From: Oribacterium sp. UBA6992
GTDB lineage: Bacteria; Bacillota; Clostridia; Lachnospirales; Lachnospiraceae
DNA length: 8,230 bases
Assembly (NCBI GenBank): GCA_002449915.1
Contig: DJXY01000219.1
Span: 1 to 8,230, forward strand
Direction of reading: 5' to 3'
The notes below the pieces were generated by a model. The model saw only the letters and a program-made list of their open reading frames with translations, did not search any database and had not been told where the DNA came from. The translations under genes and the position numbers were made by a program. Shown in pieces: positions 6,416-8,230 of this stretch. Position 1 is the first letter of the stretch. Each line of letters starts with the position of its first letter.

Positions 6416-7582
6416 TCAGTAACCCATCCACTCGCCGCTTGCATTGACATGATTTCCATCCGGTGTGGTACGGTTAGTATACATAGCGCCGAATGGAATA
6501 CCATTACCGGACTGCGCATTCATATAATACCACTTCCCGTTGACCTGCCACCAGCCTGTAAGCATCTTACCGTAGGTACCATCATGATTTGGATTCATGA
6601 GATACCAGAAGCCATTGACATACTGCCAGCCGGATAACATTTTGCCATCACTGCCGGTATAATACCAATCGCTGCCCGATGGATTAACCCATCCGCGTAC
6701 AAGTGCACCATTGCTGTAATAGTACCAGTCATTGCCGGAACCTGCCCAGCCGTTTCGATTGCCGGAGCCGGGACTGGACGGTCCGCCATTGTTATTGACA
6801 GAAAGACTGGAGGAGCCATTAGAGCTGGAGCCGGAGCTGCTGGTAGATGCACTGTTTAATGTACTTGCCGTCACCGTCGATACGGTAAACGTATAGTCCT
6901 CATTGTCCTCCGCGTCATCGTCCAGAGAACCATTTTCCCGCACATACTTACCGTTTGCGATGTAATCCGCCGCCTTGCCGCTGGTGGACTTTTTACCGCG
7001 GACAGAAATATGATCCAGTGTTCTGCTGGAGTTCTTATAGTTGGAAATATCTATACTTGCCTTGGATGTTGTTTTTTTAACGCTGTGATCGTCCCCGTCC
7101 TTATCTTCATAGTAGATCATGACATCATAGGATCCGGCATACTTTATTTCATCCCATTTGGCATACTTGCCATCCACATGGATATTGCGGGCATTGGCAA
7201 GCGTATAGTAAGGATAGGTCTTTGCCTTGATGCGGATCCGGTCCGAGGATCTTGAAGTGATGGTAACCTCATATGCTCCGCGCACAGATACAGAGCAGCC
7301 GGAGCTGAAATTGTATCCATCCTCTGTCCGGATGTCCATCGTATAGGTGTAAGAGTTTTTAGGGGTTGTGTGACTTGTGGTGGAATAATCATAAAGATAA
7401 TATCCATCGGACGAGAGCTCCGGCTCCTCGCCTGCCCAGATCTCGCCTGCCTGCCACTCCCGGTCACTTGCCGGTCCGATATCCACCTTTACATTCCGTA
7501 CCTCTGAAGCCATGACCGGAAAAGCGGACAGCAGGATCATGCCCACTGCAGTCACCAGGAAGTTTCTGATGCTACGTTTCAT
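6416..7582 (-). CDS. Exported cell-wall-binding repeat protein with uncharacterised N-terminal domain
   Basis: A 388-residue secreted protein. Signal peptide 1-25 (K2/R3/R6, hydrophobic core, cleavage after VMA). Residues 26-235 form a beta-rich region I do not recognise; the part at about 140-195 (AKWDEIKYAGSYDVMIYYED) resembles a fibronectin type III-like sandwich. An acidic patch (221-229) and a Ser/Gly/Asn-rich linker (about 243-277) follow, then about four wall-binding repeats of the choline-binding type (GW..NG.WYYM..G.M..G) from 278 to 369 and a terminal cap. Such repeats hold proteins non-covalently to choline or other ligands of teichoic acids. No amidase, lysozyme or peptidase motif is visible, although automated pipelines often call such proteins amidases. 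AGAGAGGA lies five bases before the ATG. The stop is 97 bases before the hydrolase gene, with no convincing terminator between them. Confidence 0.9.
   Translation of the reverse strand: MKRSIRNFLVTAVGMILLSAFPVMASEVRNVKVDIGPASDREWQAGEIWAGEEPELSSDGYYLYDYSTTSHTTPKNSYTYTMDIRTEDGYNFSSGCSVSVRGAYEVTITSRSSDRIRIKAKTYPYYTLANARNIHVDGKYAKWDEIKYAGSYDVMIYYEDKDGDDHSVKKTTSKASIDISNYKNSSRTLDHISVRGKKSTSGKAADYIANGKYVRENGSLDDDAEDNEDYTFTVSTVTASTLNSASTSSSGSSSNGSSSLSVNNNGGPSSPGSGNRNGWAGSGNDWYYYSNGALVRGWVNPSGSDWYYTGSDGKMLSGWQYVNGFWYLMNPNHDGTYGKMLTGWWQVNGKWYYMNAQSGNGIPFGAMYTNRTTPDGNHVNASGEWMGY
6419..6751 (-). repeat. Cell-wall-binding repeats (about four) in the 388-residue protein
   Basis: Protein-level repeats starting at residues about 278, 297, 318 and 343. 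Each has GW at its start, a WYY or WYL core and a G(K/A)M-type turn. The third and fourth are lengthened by inserts (NPNHDGTYGKM and NAQSGNGIPFGAM), a pattern known from the C-terminal end of choline-binding modules. Confidence 0.8.
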
Positions 7583-7623
7583 ACGATTCCTCTCTTTCTA
7601 TTATGACTTGTTGATAAATGTAG

Positions 7624-7641
7624 TCCGGATGCGTCTCCGGA
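7624..7641 (-). terminator. Short GC-rich hairpin after the edge wall-binding gene (weak terminator candidate)
   Basis: TCCGGA occurs twice with a six-base gap and, being self-complementary, forms a 6-base stem. It starts 12 bases after the stop of the rightmost gene on the minus strand. No T-run follows in that direction, so intrinsic termination is doubtful; it may only attenuate or protect the 3' end, or be chance. Confidence 0.25.
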
Positions 7642-7653
7642 AAAGCTTTATGT

Positions 7654-8229
7654 TTACTGGATCCAGGCACCGCTTGCATCAAAGCTGTAGCTCACTCCAT
7701 TGATGGTCGCCGTGGTATTGGCAAGCATTGCACCGCTCTCATCCATGTAATACCAGACATTATTGATATATCTCCAGCCGGTCCGCATTGCGCCATCAGA
7801 TGCAAGCCAGTACCAGACACCGTTTATCTGCCGCCAGCCGCTCGCCATGACACCGTTCTGCTCCATGTAATACCAGTTTCCATCCACAAGCCGCCAACCG
7901 GTTGCCTGTTTGCCGTTTTCATAGTAGAACCACTGGTCATTGGTCTTGACCCATCCATTGACAGGACCATTGGAGCTGATCGCTGCTGCCGGACTTTCCT
8001 GTGTCTGAATGCTTCCGCTTGAGGTTCCCGCAGCGCTGCCCGTACCAGCCGGTCCGGAAGCATTCACCGCCGCAGTCGTAGTTTCAGAAGCGGAGGATGG
8101 CACCGGGATAACCGCCGAAATTTTTTCCTGCGTACCCTTGGAGTAGATCACCGCACCGGAACCGCCGCCATATGCCTTTTTGGAAAACTCCGTGGTAATA
8201 TTGCCCTTGATTCCATCGATGATACCCTT
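7654..8229 (-). CDS. Cell-wall-binding repeat protein, C-terminal part (5' end beyond window)
   Basis: The frame is open to the right edge, so 191 residues are visible and the start lies outside. A GTG at 8149-8151 has no Shine-Dalgarno and lies in open coding sequence, so it is not the start. Visible residues 1-43 (up to AVIPVP) are the end of an unidentified domain. Residues 44-88 are a Ser/Ala/Thr/Gly linker. From 92 to 170 there are four choline-type wall-binding repeats (GWVKTNDQWFYYENG, GWRLVDGNWYYMEQNG, GWRQINGVWYWLASDG, GWRYINNVWYYMDESG), then the end cap INGVSYSFDASGAWIQ. The repeats are more regular than those of the next gene, 71 bases downstream. The enzymatic or adhesive role depends on the part outside the window. 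Confidence 0.9.
   Translation of the reverse strand, partial: KGIIDGIKGNITTEFSKKAYGGGSGAVIYSKGTQEKISAVIPVPSSASETTTAAVNASGPAGTGSAAGTSSGSIQTQESPAAAISSNGPVNGWVKTNDQWFYYENGKQATGWRLVDGNWYYMEQNGVMASGWRQINGVWYWLASDGAMRTGWRYINNVWYYMDESGAMLANTTATINGVSYSFDASGAWIQ
7657..7956 (-). repeat. Four 20-residue wall-binding repeats plus end cap
   Basis: Four consecutive repeats of about 20 residues (60 bases each), all beginning GW and carrying a W-(F/Y)-(Y/W) core and a final G. This is the regular spacing of choline-binding (CW_binding) modules. The final half repeat ends the protein at W189-I-Q. Confidence 0.85.
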
Positions 8230-8230
8230 C

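Noticed and set aside
7600..7605. CATAAT (minus strand) as a -10 box for the wall-binding gene at 7582
   Set aside because: No matching -35 box is present, and the transcript would start within the Shine-Dalgarno sequence.

Overview
The window looks like chromosomal DNA from a low-to-mid GC Gram-positive gut-type Firmicute, most likely a Lachnospiraceae member. This is inferred from the protein families: an HDFRSPLT-type sensor kinase, a DUF5711-like membrane protein, exported proteins with choline/cell-wall-binding GW..NG.WYY repeats, and purine-rich Shine-Dalgarno sequences. I cannot name the species. I saw no mobile element, CRISPR array, tRNA or rRNA, and no intergenic stretch longer than about 180 bases.

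Layout. Positions 1-1577 (+) hold the end of an OmpR/PhoB-type response regulator and its membrane sensor histidine kinase, 11 bases apart and surely one transcript. Everything else is on the minus strand and converges on this pair. Read in the minus direction, the genes are: the C-terminal half of a cell-wall-binding protein entering from the right edge (8229-7654); a second exported cell-wall-binding protein (7582-6416); an exported metallo-beta-lactamase-fold hydrolase (6318-5059); a hairpin with a U-run that looks like a terminator (5006-4962); a sugar-phosphate-type nucleotidyltransferase (4877-3954); a single-pass DUF5711-like protein (3933-2644); and a ROK-family glucokinase (2594-1641). 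The last three are 20 and 49 bases apart and probably form one operon.

How the genes may work together. The right half is a cell-surface block: two proteins with C-terminal repeats that bind the wall (teichoic acid or choline-type ligands in known relatives), plus a secreted metal-dependent hydrolase with a long disordered N-terminal linker. The middle operon is cytoplasmic sugar activation (nucleotidyltransferase, glucokinase) around a protein whose beta-rich domain faces outside. A link between the two blocks, for example making and trimming a wall-polymer decoration, is an attractive but unproven idea. No clearly new system is demonstrable from sequence alone. The most useful unexplained items are the DUF5711-like gene between two sugar enzymes, the uncharacterised N-terminal domain of the second wall-binding protein, the symmetric terminator, and a small tandem duplication that copies a ribosome binding site.
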